NCBI RefSeq assembly: GCF_002933465.1 | Contig: NZ_PSZE01000025.1 | Location: 35,981-99,980 of the forward strand | Direction of reading: 5' to 3' | DNA length: 64,000 bases | DNA from: Nocardia nova | Lineage (GTDB): Bacteria; Actinomycetota; Actinomycetes; Mycobacteriales; Mycobacteriaceae | In this document: positions 54,811 to 63,296 of the stretch, piece by piece | How the letters are laid out: every line of letters starts with the position of its first letter | How positions within the stretch are numbered: the first letter of the stretch is position 1 | The notes under the pieces: model-generated | Told to the model about the DNA's origin: nothing | Database searches by the model: none | The model's input: only the letters and a program-made list of their open reading frames with translations | Position numbers and translations under genes: made by a program

Positions 54811-57800
54811 GTGACGTTGTGGAAGCCGCCCCAGATTCCCTATTTGTCGGACTTCATTCTGGGGCACTGGCCGGAGGGCGACGAGGACGCCATGCGGCGT
54901 GCGGCCCAGCATTGGTCCGACATGGCCGAGGCGCTGAAGAAGCTGCAGCACCCGGCCGGCCAGGCAATGGCCGAAACGCTGTCGGCGATCGACGGCAAAG
55001 CACACGATGCCATGTCGAGTTATTGGCAGGACATTGCCGGCGGCGACGGCAGTGACCTGCAGAAACTGATCAACGACTGCGAAAGCTTCGCGAAGCAGCT
55101 CGAACACGGGGCTACCGATACCGAGCACGCCAAACTCACCATCTACATCTCTGCGATGGCGATGTTGGCAAGTCTGCTGTGGACGTTTGTGCCGGGGGTT
55201 GGTCAGGTCGCCGAGGCCGGGGCTGTGGTGGGCGCCAAAATCGCCATCCAAAAGGCGGTTCAGCAGCTGATCGGCAAGATAGCCGCCAAAGGGGCGGTCT
55301 TTCTCGGCGAGCGCATGGCAGGCGTGGCTGTCAAGGTAGGTGTGGGCGCGGTCGTCGGCACGGCTTTCGGTGCGGGCACAGATGCCGCCGCGCAAGCGAT
55401 CGAGCTCATGGAAGGACATCGGGAGGACGGATTCGACTGGGGCTCGCTGGGCACAGCCGCGGCCTCGGGCGCGATCGCGGGTGGGATCGCCGCGCCGGCG
55501 AGTGGATTGCTGTCCGGCAAACTCGACGACGGAGTTGCCGCCGCTCTTACCAGAGACGGCGACCCTGGGAAGTTGGCGTCGTTCGCCGGCCGGTACGTCG
55601 ACCAGAACGTTGCCGAGCTCCCGGGCAACGTCGTCGGCAATGCCGCCGCTCAGTTGGCGACCAACCCCGATCACTCGATCGATCCGGGCACTTTGTTGGA
55701 GGGCGCCGGAGGTGGCCTGGCCAGTAAGCCCGGCGAGCACAACGCCTCGTCCGGCCATGGTGATTCTTCGGCGGGCCCGCACCCGGAGTCGACGCCGGAC
55801 AAGCCTGCCGTCGGCAGCTCGGATCACGCGCCGAACGCCGAGCCGCCCTCGCGGCCTTCGCCTTCGGACGCGGAAACTCCCTCCGCCGCCGACGGCACAC
55901 ATCCGTCGAGTACCACCCATCAGGACCCGGGTACCGTACCGGCGGAAACCCTTCCGGCAACCGGCGCGGATCGCGCGGCCACAGTGGCTGCGGGGCATGA
56001 GACATCCGTTGCCGCCCAACCTGATTCGAGCACACACCAGAGCGGCGACTCCAGACCTCCGTCCGAAGCGCGCGTGAACTCCGGGTCGCAGACAACTCCC
56101 GAACCCGGGCCGGCGAATCAGCCGGCCTCCGCGCCGGCGGGGTCCTCGGATCGTGCGGCGCCTTCTCCTTCGCAGGCCCCGAACGTTGCGGGTGCCGAGC
56201 GACCAGTGCCTGCGGCACGTCCCACATCCGAGGTCCCGGCGCGTCCGGATACGCCGGGGCCGGCTGCGGACCGCGGGGCCTCACCCCAGCGGGCTCCGGA
56301 ACCTCCGCGCTCACCGGCAGCCGATGCGTCCGTGCACCGGACTACCGAGCCACCGGCCGCCGGGCCCACTTCGCGTCCGGAGCCCACACCCGCCCGGCCG
56401 GTCCATACAGCTCGGCCCGATGCCGCCGTCCGGCCGGTTCCCGAGGCATCGCATCGACCGTCCGTTGCCGAGCGGCCCTCGGGCGCGCCGCCGCGTCAGC
56501 ATCGACCCGACATCCCTGGCCGCACGGCGGATGGGCCGAGCTCGCGCAACACCGCTGGGCCGCAGCATGTCTCGGAGGGCGGACCGCGAACGGTCACTTC
56601 TGCTCCACCGGATTCGGGAAGGGATTCGGCTCCTCGAAATTCCGGGCACGGGAGCACGCTTGCGGAACCGCAGCACGGTGCTCCCGAAAATGAATCCCGG
56701 CAAGGTCTTTCGCACAGCGATCACCAGCCGAACGGGCGACCCGAGATCATCGGCGATCCGCTCAGCACCCCCGCCGCGCAGCAAGCGCAACCGGTCCCGG
56801 TTGCCGTTTCGCCGCCTGTGCACAGTCCCGTCGACGATCGCCCCACGAACGCGAAGCCGGCCGAGACTGCCTCGCACGAAGGGGTTCCCGACAGCCCACC
56901 GGAGGTCAATGCCGGCGGTGTGATCAGGCCGCGTGACGATTTCGCCGCATTCGAATGGGCTGACGACGCCTACGAACGCTTCCGGAGTGACGACAGCGAT
57001 ATCGACCACATGGCTCGGGTTCTCGCTGATCATCCGCGCGCCGACGGTAGTCATTTTTCGCGAGAAGATATTCGCCGGATCAAGGACCACCTGTTCCGAG
57101 AGGAACATCCGATACGCGACTACGACGGTGAGGTTGTTCACCGGCGCTACGACGCGGACCCCGACATTGCCGAGGCCTGGATCCGGTTGCGGTCGGGCCG
57201 TCCTGATCCGGCGGACCTCGTACTGCTGGAGCACGAGTTCGCGGAGGCCAACCACTACCGCGACCACCCGGGCGCGCTGTATCAGGACGCGCATGCGCAT
57301 GCCAATATTGACCACAACTGGGCCGAGGTCGCGGCCCCGCGCTCAGGCGAGCGGTACGACACATTCTGGGGGTCACACGATGGCGCTACTGATCTACTAC
57401 AACCAAATCAGGAACACCCCGGACGAGGTGGAGTACCGGTTCGGGGAGACGCGAGAAGCCCTGGATCGCACCCTGACGATCGACAAGGCGAACAACACGC
57501 CCCGCACGGACCAACCGGAGGACGTGATCTTCCGATCGGCCGCGGGCCAGATCATGCTCCGGGCCAAACGCGAGAAGCAGTGGCCCAGCAACGGAGTGAT
57601 CGCTTCCTGAGCGGTGACGAGAACGAGCGGGGTTCCGGAGAAAAAGATGGTTCTGTACGTGCTCTACCGGAAGACAGCGGAAACCGAGACCGAGGTGACC
57701 TACCGGTTCGGGAGCAGCGAGACGGAACTGAACCGCGAGCTGGTGATCGAGAAGAACGGCCCGGCCGTCAAGGCGGCGGACGACCCGCTGGTGACGAAGG

Positions 57801-60800
57801 TGGCCGGACGCATCCTGGCGCGGAAGGGGAACGACCCGAACTGGCCGGGCGGGGGCGGGATTCAAGCCTGAGCGATCCTCCGGAACTTTCGCCTCCGGTT
57901 CTCGCCCAACCGACGACCTCGGTACCTGAACCCGGTCATTCCACTTCGGGTCCAGATCTCAGCGGACTGGATTTCACGGAAAGAGAGGCCGTCCGGAAAT
58001 TCGCGTGGGAACACGGCTGGACGATCGAAGAGGTCGTTCGCGGTATCCGCGAGGGGCGGGTGGTCTACGGGAACTGGGGTTACGAGCGGGTCCGCTCCGA
58101 CATCGCTGTCGACCGGACCGTCTACGAGACCCCCGAAGTTCTCACAAAGGAATACCTCACCGAGGTTGCCGAGCAGAGGATCTTCGACCCACGCAACAAG
58201 CGTCGGTATGCCAGCCTCGAACCTACGGTCTTCGATGCGGGCTGCCCGGCGGACCAGCTCCCTCGCCATCTGACCCGTGATATGCCCGTCGGTGCGTTGG
58301 ACCAAGCAGTCGCAGCGGTCGACCCGAACGGATTCATAGTGGGTCAAATCGGTGATGGGGCCGTTCCTCTTTGGCGGGACCTCAGCGCCGATTCCGAGTT
58401 CTTGGACGCGAAGAATGCTCTGTTCCGGATGGACTCACGAGGTCCGGAGATCTTTTCTTCGGGATTTGCCTCGCGGGATCCGAACAATCTGAATATCGCT
58501 AAGCACGTCGGCACCGCCGGCGGTGTTCCGGACGGGTTGCTGTCGTTGTCGACCAGTCCTGAGCGGACTGTCAGCCGGGAACCGGGCATGACCGGAGATA
58601 TGGAGGAACTCGCTGGTCGGGGCCTCCTGGAGAAGTTGCCTGACGGCAACTTCCGGCAGATCCGCTACATGCACGAGCTGTATCACCCGTACGGCATCGA
58701 TGTGGACGCGACGTTCCATGACGCGACCGCACACAGTTCATCGAAGTACGGTTTCGCAGGCACTCATCAGGAAGCTGAGATCCTCGCGCCCGGAGGCATC
58801 ACCGGCGACACGATCTATCGAATATGGCCACGGGAGCTCATTCTCGACCGTGACGGAAATCAGGTATCGGTCTCCGTGGGTGAACCGATTTACAACCCGA
58901 ATTTCACGCATCTCGATAATCCGCGATTCGCCGAGACACACAATCTCCCTGAACCTGAAGTTATTGCATCGCAACACAATCCAACGGAACCGGTGCAGGC
59001 GCGGAATCGGCCGTCCGAGCCGTGGTTGTCCTCGCGCGCACCCGAATCCGATTCGCCGATACCGCCACACGAGCCGCGTCACGGTGCGCCGACACCTCGA
59101 CAGGAGCCGCACTCGGTCGACCCGACGCTTGACCGAGCGCCCTTGTCCAACCGCCCGCCGGAGCATCTCCGCGCACCACACACAGGCGAATCGGCAACGC
59201 GCGCACCGCTGCATGATGGACCGGGCCCGCACCAACCCGTGCATACGCCCAGGCAGCCCGAACCGCGCACGCCCACTCCGCTTCCGGATAATCGGGCACC
59301 GGAGTCGAATCCGCCCGACCACAACTACGGGCGTGGATCGAGTCCGACCCCGCCATGGGTCAACAGCACGCCGCCTCGTCCTGTAGAACATCCTCGGCCG
59401 GCACCGGGACCTGTGCGTCCTCACCCGGAAGCTCCGTCGCCCATGCAGCACAGGCCGAATACGCGCGGCTTCACCGAGCATGGGCATACGAATCCGACGC
59501 CGCCGCATCGCCCGGTGGATCGGCCTCCGACTCGCTCGATTCCGAACCATGAGCCCCCGCGATCTGCTCCTCGGTCGAGCGAGGCCCCGCCGAATCACAC
59601 ACCGCCGCATGATCCGCGGCAGAGGTCCGCGCCGGCGCCGCGGGACAGTGCCAACAGTCCGCACGGTCCCCGAAACGACGGGGGTCACCCGCCTCAGCGG
59701 CCCCTTTCCCCTGAGGTGCAGCGTGCCCGGCAAGCGCGTCGCGAGCGTGAGTTCTATCGGAACCAACGGCCGGAGGGTGATCGGATCACGCCGGTCCGTA
59801 CAGACCGCGACAGTCAACGGCCCGCCTACGACGTCCGACGCTATCCGCATGCTCCTGGTGGCCCGGTAACCGTCGTGAGTCTGCGCGTGAATGTCACGCA
59901 TGACGGTCACGTCTCACCTCATGACGTCCAGCGCCTGTGGGAGAACGCGCAATTCGCTACCGACCGAGCTTTCAACACTGGCTGGCGGCTGCTGTCCGGT
60001 GATCGGGTGCTTGTGGATCTGGTCCATACGGCCGACCCCAACGCAGCGAATATCCATATGCATGTGAGTGATTCGCCCGGTAGCTGGCATCCGGGAACCC
60101 CGCCCGAGGCGATCGCGCGACAATTGCACCAGCAACTCGGGCTTTCACCGGAATCGCATCTCGGCCTCGGGCCGGGCAGTGTGCGTGAGCTGAGTAACGA
60201 TATCGCTCACGCGAATACGAACTCGGCGGTCGAAAGTCCGGCGCAACATCGCAATTACGGAACCGGAAATCTGCGGCCGGTCGAGCGCGCCGAGTATCAG
60301 GCCATGGTGGAGGATGCCCTCCGTGACGGTGATCGGTTCCAGGTCGGCGCGGATCCGCGCACCAATGGTTACGGCCGTCTGATCAACGATGGGGGCCCCC
60401 GGGTTCAAGGGCGCGGCAACAACTGTCTGGATTGTTCCTTGTCGGCGTTGGCTTCATTTTACGGACGGCCGGAGGTCGCAGCACCGAGGTGGCCGGATGT
60501 GCTGCCCGACAGCACGATTGACAGGCGCGGCGGTGAGATCCACGGCGTGGAGAGAGCTGCGAACTGGATCGGCGACAGGCTGTATCAGTTCCCAGACGGA
60601 CGCCCGCTGCCTGAACAGTTTGTGGCTCTGCACGACACGATTAACCAGATGGGGCCCGGTTCGTCGGCGCTGGTGGTCAACGAATGGCACGCTCGTGACC
60701 TGATGACGGGCGAGCTTCTTTACGAGCGCGACGGGTCGCCTACCCCGGGTGGCACCCACGCGACCGTCATCGTCTACCCCCACGACGCGACTGGACCGGT

Positions 60801-62538
60801 GTGGTGGGATCCGCAAGCAGGGACGATGTCGGCGCACCCACCGGAACACATGGCGGGTGGTTCACTGCGTTTGTGGTTTACGCCCATCCCGGATCCGCGA
60901 GGAGGAACACATGGCGGAGTACCGCACTCAGGAACAGGTGGAGGAGTACCTGGCCCGCATCTTCAACCCCGAGCGCAGATTTCGCCTGTATCCGTTCGAG
61001 ATCGGCTGGCTGGTTCAGTCGATCCCAACCCAGCAGGAGATCGATACGGGCCAGAACGTGGGCATGACCAATCTGGTGATCGACGCGGACAACGGGACGG
61101 TATTCGAGTACCCGAGTTGGAGCGGCATGATGATCGCGGACGACTTCCGGGACGCGAAGCGGACCGGTCGCCCGCCGACGGCGTATCAAATCTACCCGCG
61201 CCAATGGCGGCTGAGCATCAAACGGATCGACGAGACTCCGGAAACGATCCAATACGACGTTCAGATCCTTTCACTGACCGATCCTCCGCAGGAGAACGCC
61301 GAATATCAGCTGACGATCGACAAGACCACGTTCCAGTACCAGCCGCCGGCGCCGATGGCGGACAACGTCATAGCCTGGGCGGAGATGCGGAGCAGCCGGG
61401 ACGGAGTCTGGCCGACCGAGGGGACCTGGGAGAGCTAGGGGAGCGCGGGGAGAACTCTGGATCCGTACCGGATGATGCAGGGGCGTTTGCGCGTCACGGC
61501 GAGGCGCCCGGCGAATGGCAGCCGGACGATGGGGTGATGCCGGAGTCATCGGCAGACAATGGCGCACATGAACTTCCGCTGGAGTCGGTTCAGCGGGCGA
61601 TTCAAGACAGCATCGGTCAACACTCCTCGGCACTGGCCTCGGTTCTGAATCGGCTGGTGGCAGACCCGCACCCCTTGGGGATCACCTCGGCGCTGCGGGA
61701 TCCGCACATGCATGCCAGGACTGTCGAATTGGTCGCCGGACTGACCTCCTTTCGGGAACTCACACGATACGGTGACGATCTGGAGGCGTATCGGTCGGAA
61801 AATCCAGGGCGTGGCCCACTTTTCGAATCGATCGAGCCGCACATCAATATGGATGCCGATGGTCGCTCCCGCAAGAACGAGTATGTAGCGGCCGCGAAGT
61901 TGCGAGACGAAGCGCGGACGGTGGGCCGCAATCCTTCCGAAGCCGATCGAGCGGCCGTCAACGAATATGCACATCGACTCGCCGGTCTGGTAGAACCGTC
62001 GGTCGAAAATGAGTTGAACGCTATTGCGGAGGATTTGCGCAAAGAATTCGGTGATATGACGGTCAGCGTGCGTAGCAAGGACGGCGACGGATTGCTCGAC
62101 AAGGTGCAGAGGATGCTGCTCGGTCGAGCCGGTGCCCCTGGAAGGCCGAACTACGAGGTCGGTGACGTCATCGACGCAGTAGGTGGCCGAATCACCGTGC
62201 ACGATATGAAGGCGCTGGCCGCAGTGTTCGAGCGTGTGAAGAATCACTTCGGAACCGGAGACGCCGGACGGATACTCGAAATAGAAAATATGTATGCGCA
62301 CCCCAAATCTAAGGCGCCTTCGTATCGCGTAATTCCGATGATCATCAAATCCGAGGTCAACGGTATGCCGTATACATTCGAACTCCAGTTGACGACGCAG
62401 CGTGCATCTATTGCGGCGGATATCGAGCACAATACCTTCTACAAGCCTTATGTTTCGATATCATCGTACGAGGAGGATCTCATATTGCGTCTGATGGCCG
62501 AGGCGGCCGCGCAGGATCAAGCAGAGACACGAGAGTGA
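54811..62538 (+). CDS. giant polymorphic toxin frame with WXG100-like N-terminus and several toxin modules
   Basis: One uninterrupted 2575-codon frame starts at GTG 54811. Residues 1-290 form a helical CpnT-like/WXG100-like secretion domain with hydrophobic stretches near 110-190. Residues 300-700 are a Pro/Ser/Ala-rich linker. Four toxin modules follow: an unknown HEFAE module (about 707-858), an ADP-ribosyltransferase (1051-1383), a papain-fold module (1814-2030) after a second Pro-rich linker, and a RelA/SpoT-like synthetase (about 2394-2575). Between modules 1 and 2 and after module 3, the frame runs through three immunity-like genes that lie in the +1 frame. There it reads as Gly/Arg/Asp-rich filler. 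Whether a single protein is made is unproven. The stop overlaps the next start. Confidence 0.75.
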   Translation: MTLWKPPQIPYLSDFILGHWPEGDEDAMRRAAQHWSDMAEALKKLQHPAGQAMAETLSAIDGKAHDAMSSYWQDIAGGDGSDLQKLINDCESFAKQLEHGATDTEHAKLTIYISAMAMLASLLWTFVPGVGQVAEAGAVVGAKIAIQKAVQQLIGKIAAKGAVFLGERMAGVAVKVGVGAVVGTAFGAGTDAAAQAIELMEGHREDGFDWGSLGTAAASGAIAGGIAAPASGLLSGKLDDGVAAALTRDGDPGKLASFAGRYVDQNVAELPGNVVGNAAAQLATNPDHSIDPGTLLEGAGGGLASKPGEHNASSGHGDSSAGPHPESTPDKPAVGSSDHAPNAEPPSRPSPSDAETPSAADGTHPSSTTHQDPGTVPAETLPATGADRAATVAAGHETSVAAQPDSSTHQSGDSRPPSEARVNSGSQTTPEPGPANQPASAPAGSSDRAAPSPSQAPNVAGAERPVPAARPTSEVPARPDTPGPAADRGASPQRAPEPPRSPAADASVHRTTEPPAAGPTSRPEPTPARPVHTARPDAAVRPVPEASHRPSVAERPSGAPPRQHRPDIPGRTADGPSSRNTAGPQHVSEGGPRTVTSAPPDSGRDSAPRNSGHGSTLAEPQHGAPENESRQGLSHSDHQPNGRPEIIGDPLSTPAAQQAQPVPVAVSPPVHSPVDDRPTNAKPAETASHEGVPDSPPEVNAGGVIRPRDDFAAFEWADDAYERFRSDDSDIDHMARVLADHPRADGSHFSREDIRRIKDHLFREEHPIRDYDGEVVHRRYDADPDIAEAWIRLRSGRPDPADLVLLEHEFAEANHYRDHPGALYQDAHAHANIDHNWAEVAAPRSGERYDTFWGSHDGATDLLQPNQEHPGRGGVPVRGDARSPGSHPDDRQGEQHAPHGPTGGRDLPIGRGPDHAPGQTREAVAQQRSDRFLSGDENERGSGEKDGSVRALPEDSGNRDRGDLPVREQRDGTEPRAGDREERPGRQGGGRPAGDEGGRTHPGAEGERPELAGRGRDSSLSDPPELSPPVLAQPTTSVPEPGHSTSGPDLSGLDFTEREAVRKFAWEHGWTIEEVVRGIREGRVVYGNWGYERVRSDIAVDRTVYETPEVLTKEYLTEVAEQRIFDPRNKRRYASLEPTVFDAGCPADQLPRHLTRDMPVGALDQAVAAVDPNGFIVGQIGDGAVPLWRDLSADSEFLDAKNALFRMDSRGPEIFSSGFASRDPNNLNIAKHVGTAGGVPDGLLSLSTSPERTVSREPGMTGDMEELAGRGLLEKLPDGNFRQIRYMHELYHPYGIDVDATFHDATAHSSSKYGFAGTHQEAEILAPGGITGDTIYRIWPRELILDRDGNQVSVSVGEPIYNPNFTHLDNPRFAETHNLPEPEVIASQHNPTEPVQARNRPSEPWLSSRAPESDSPIPPHEPRHGAPTPRQEPHSVDPTLDRAPLSNRPPEHLRAPHTGESATRAPLHDGPGPHQPVHTPRQPEPRTPTPLPDNRAPESNPPDHNYGRGSSPTPPWVNSTPPRPVEHPRPAPGPVRPHPEAPSPMQHRPNTRGFTEHGHTNPTPPHRPVDRPPTRSIPNHEPPRSAPRSSEAPPNHTPPHDPRQRSAPAPRDSANSPHGPRNDGGHPPQRPLSPEVQRARQARREREFYRNQRPEGDRITPVRTDRDSQRPAYDVRRYPHAPGGPVTVVSLRVNVTHDGHVSPHDVQRLWENAQFATDRAFNTGWRLLSGDRVLVDLVHTADPNAANIHMHVSDSPGSWHPGTPPEAIARQLHQQLGLSPESHLGLGPGSVRELSNDIAHANTNSAVESPAQHRNYGTGNLRPVERAEYQAMVEDALRDGDRFQVGADPRTNGYGRLINDGGPRVQGRGNNCLDCSLSALASFYGRPEVAAPRWPDVLPDSTIDRRGGEIHGVERAANWIGDRLYQFPDGRPLPEQFVALHDTINQMGPGSSALVVNEWHARDLMTGELLYERDGSPTPGGTHATVIVYPHDATGPVWWDPQAGTMSAHPPEHMAGGSLRLWFTPIPDPRGGTHGGVPHSGTGGGVPGPHLQPRAQISPVSVRDRLAGSVDPNPAGDRYGPERGHDQSGDRRGQRDGIRVPELERHDDRGRLPGREADRSPADGVSNLPAPMAAEHQTDRRDSGNDPIRRSDPFTDRSSAGERRISADDRQDHVPVPAAGADGGQRHSLGGDAEQPGRSLADRGDLGELGERGENSGSVPDDAGAFARHGEAPGEWQPDDGVMPESSADNGAHELPLESVQRAIQDSIGQHSSALASVLNRLVADPHPLGITSALRDPHMHARTVELVAGLTSFRELTRYGDDLEAYRSENPGRGPLFESIEPHINMDADGRSRKNEYVAAAKLRDEARTVGRNPSEADRAAVNEYAHRLAGLVEPSVENELNAIAEDLRKEFGDMTVSVRSKDGDGLLDKVQRMLLGRAGAPGRPNYEVGDVIDAVGGRITVHDMKALAAVFERVKNHFGTGDAGRILEIENMYAHPKSKAPSYRVIPMIIKSEVNGMPYTFELQLTTQRASIAADIEHNTFYKPYVSISSYEEDLILRLMAEAAAQDQAETRE
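56930..57385 (+). other. toxin module 1 with HEFAE motif
   Basis: Residues about 707-858 of the giant frame contain an unassigned toxin-type module. HEFAE is at 808-812, then HYRDHPGALYQDAHAHANIDHNW, with two acidic and several His residues spaced as in metal-dependent enzymes. It is preceded by a helical part (IDHMARVLADHPRADG, then IRRIKDHLFREEHPI). The same HE-x-x-E plus AH-x-x-AN layout is known to me from C-terminal tips of other polymorphic toxins, but the activity is not established. Its likely antidotes are the two small genes that follow. Confidence 0.6.
57380..57610 (+). CDS. putative immunity protein nested in the toxin frame (copy 1)
   Basis: The 76-residue reading frame lies entirely inside the giant toxin frame, in the +1 frame. 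ALLIYYNQIRNTPDEVEYRFG and REALDRTLTIDK show normal high-GC codon use in this frame. It is homologous to the next frame (57647-57871): EVxYRFG, then a Leu-(D/N)-R-x-L-x-I-(D/E)-K motif and a late Gly-(R/Q)-I block. Similar 70-80 residue proteins occur beside toxin tips in Streptomyces and Nocardia. It probably neutralises module 1. Its ATG is at 57380. Confidence 0.72.
   Translation: MALLIYYNQIRNTPDEVEYRFGETREALDRTLTIDKANNTPRTDQPEDVIFRSAAGQIMLRAKREKQWPSNGVIAS
57647..57871 (+). CDS. putative immunity protein nested in the toxin frame (copy 2)
   Basis: The 74-residue paralogue of the preceding gene reads LYVLYRKTAETETEVTYRFG, then a matching ELNRELVIEK. GGAG precedes the ATG at 57647. The two copies lie 36 bases apart in the same frame and look like an old duplication that has diverged at most positions. 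Like copy 1 it is nested in the toxin frame. Perhaps each copy covers a different toxin variant. Confidence 0.72.
   Translation: MVLYVLYRKTAETETEVTYRFGSSETELNRELVIEKNGPAVKAADDPLVTKVAGRILARKGNDPNWPGGGGIQA
57960..58960 (+). other. ADP-ribosyltransferase module of cholera-toxin type
   Basis: Residues about 1051-1383 of the giant frame resemble the catalytic A1 subunit of cholera toxin. LFRMDSRGPEIF (Arg at 1206) aligns with the cholera toxin segment LYRADSRPPDEI. STS at 1247-1249 lies in the NAD-binding strand. HQEAEILAPGGI with E1321 and E1323 aligns with DEQEVSALGGI. This is the R-STS-ExE set of an arginine- or guanine-modifying transferase. No separate immunity gene follows it directly. Confidence 0.8.
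59855..60180 (+). other. degenerate zincin-like pretoxin domain
   Basis: Residues about 1682-1790 read VTVVSLRVNVTHDGHVSPHD and later NTGWRLLSGDRVLVDLVH, then WHPGTPPEAIARQLHQQLGL. The same order is found in the zincin-like pretoxin domain of actinobacterial toxins, where the last segment carries AHExGHxLGLxDE. Here the HExxH is replaced by a Gln/His mixture, so peptidase activity seems lost. The assignment is by pattern only. Confidence 0.45.
60250..60900 (+). other. papain-fold (Tox-PL-like) toxin module
   Basis: Residues about 1814-2030 contain RGNNCLDCSLSALASFYG (Cys1872 as nucleophile), THATVIVYP (His1983) and VWWDPQAGTM (Asp2000). This is the Cys-His-Asp arrangement of papain-fold toxin/glutamine deamidase domains in polymorphic toxins. 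The next gene, nested in the +1 frame, is of the type often paired with it. Confidence 0.78.
60911..61438 (+). CDS. Imm35/YrhB-like immunity protein nested in the toxin frame
   Basis: The 175-residue protein lies inside the giant frame in the +1 frame, with GAGGAGGAAC right before ATG 60911. Its central segment (WLVQSIPTQQEIDTGQNVG, NLVIDADNGTVFEYPSWS) recalls the YrhB/Imm35 family, which accompanies papain-fold toxin modules. A second half (QWRLSIKRIDETPETIQYDVQI) is less familiar. It should be a cytosolic antidote to the module encoded just before it. Confidence 0.75.
   Translation: MAEYRTQEQVEEYLARIFNPERRFRLYPFEIGWLVQSIPTQQEIDTGQNVGMTNLVIDADNGTVFEYPSWSGMMIADDFRDAKRTGRPPTAYQIYPRQWRLSIKRIDETPETIQYDVQILSLTDPPQENAEYQLTIDKTTFQYQPPAPMADNVIAWAEMRSSRDGVWPTEGTWES
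61990..62538 (+). other. RelA/SpoT-like nucleotide pyrophosphokinase toxin module
   Basis: Residues about 2394-2575 end the giant frame. SVRSKDGDGLLDKVQRML (R2421, K2423) stands where RelA-type synthetases hold the ATP-binding R-x-K element. GDVIDAVGGRITV matches the Asp-x-x-(G)-x-Arg strand. SYRVIPMIIK and FELQLTT (E2524-x-Q2526, equivalent to EIQIRT) complete the synthetase signature. This is a (p)ppGpp/ppApp-synthetase fold known in toxSAS and Tas1 toxins. About 140 helical residues precede it. An HD hydrolase gene follows one gene later. Confidence 0.8.
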
Positions 62539-63296
62539 CGGAGATGATGGCCGTAGCCGAGCAGGCGAGTCGAAGGTTCCACCGATTCGTGTTCTACATC
62601 GGGGCTGCCTACGACGACCTGACCGCAGTGTTCGTCATCGACGGCCGGGACTATCCGGACAGCGAGACGGCGTCCGCGGATCGCGCAGCAGCATCGGATG
62701 CGTTGAGCAAGGCCCATATCATTGCCGAGGTCGAGAACGAAACGATCGTAGCGAGAAGCCCTCGCCTTTCGTTGCCATCTTGGCCGGAGTGGCGGGATCG
62801 CGAGCTGCCGGACGGAAAGCCTAGGCCGACGTTGCCGGTTTTCTCCCCGCAAACACCGGAAACGTCGTTGCCCGAAACTGTTGCGGCAGCTGAATCCGCC
62901 GGTCTAAAGCTTCGAGACGAGTTGTTGACTATTGCCGCCGAGGCCGTTCCGTCCGGCCATGTAACCGTGTCCCGAGAAAGCGCTGTACGGCGGCGGGGTC
63001 CTGCTCGTATCGGCGCTGTGGGAGAAACGTATGGTTGCGACGCAACGGTTTCCATACGTCACCGTGCGGAGGACGGTGGGACGACGATGGCCGCGGTTGC
63101 CGATTCATTGTCAAGGTCCGGTTGGACTGTCGGAGGGCTAGAACACTATGACTCCGATCTGGTGCTCCCTGCGGAGCGCGGCGGCGACAGTGTCACGGCG
63201 ATATACACCGCAAGATCAGGCGCACTGAAGTTGGTGGGAAAGACCAGGTCGTTCGAGGTGGTGGCCAAACAAACACGAGGGAGTGACGGTGACTGA
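62535..63296 (+). CDS. unknown protein between RelA/SpoT-like toxin module and HD hydrolase
   Basis: The 253-residue protein starts at GTG 62535, overlapping the toxin stop by four bases (GTGA). RFHRFVFYIGAAYDDLTAVF and the late TYGCDATVSIRHRAEDGG and DSDLVLPAERGGDSVTAIYTAR suggest alpha/beta folds of the immunity-protein kind. No family was recognised. It could be the immunity protein of the toxin or a partner of the HD hydrolase. It overlaps the next gene by 14 bases. Confidence 0.65.
   Translation: MTEMMAVAEQASRRFHRFVFYIGAAYDDLTAVFVIDGRDYPDSETASADRAAASDALSKAHIIAEVENETIVARSPRLSLPSWPEWRDRELPDGKPRPTLPVFSPQTPETSLPETVAAAESAGLKLRDELLTIAAEAVPSGHVTVSRESAVRRRGPARIGAVGETYGCDATVSIRHRAEDGGTTMAAVADSLSRSGWTVGGLEHYDSDLVLPAERGGDSVTAIYTARSGALKLVGKTRSFEVVAKQTRGSDGD

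Noticed and set aside
53863..56037. 724-codon leftward frame opposite the YbaB, WXG100 and toxin N-terminus
   Set aside because: It is antisense to three supported genes and low in complexity, without a ribosome site.
58738..59910. 390-codon leftward frame opposite the toxin linker
   Set aside because: Its Arg-rich composition is the mirror of the Pro-rich linker on the plus strand.
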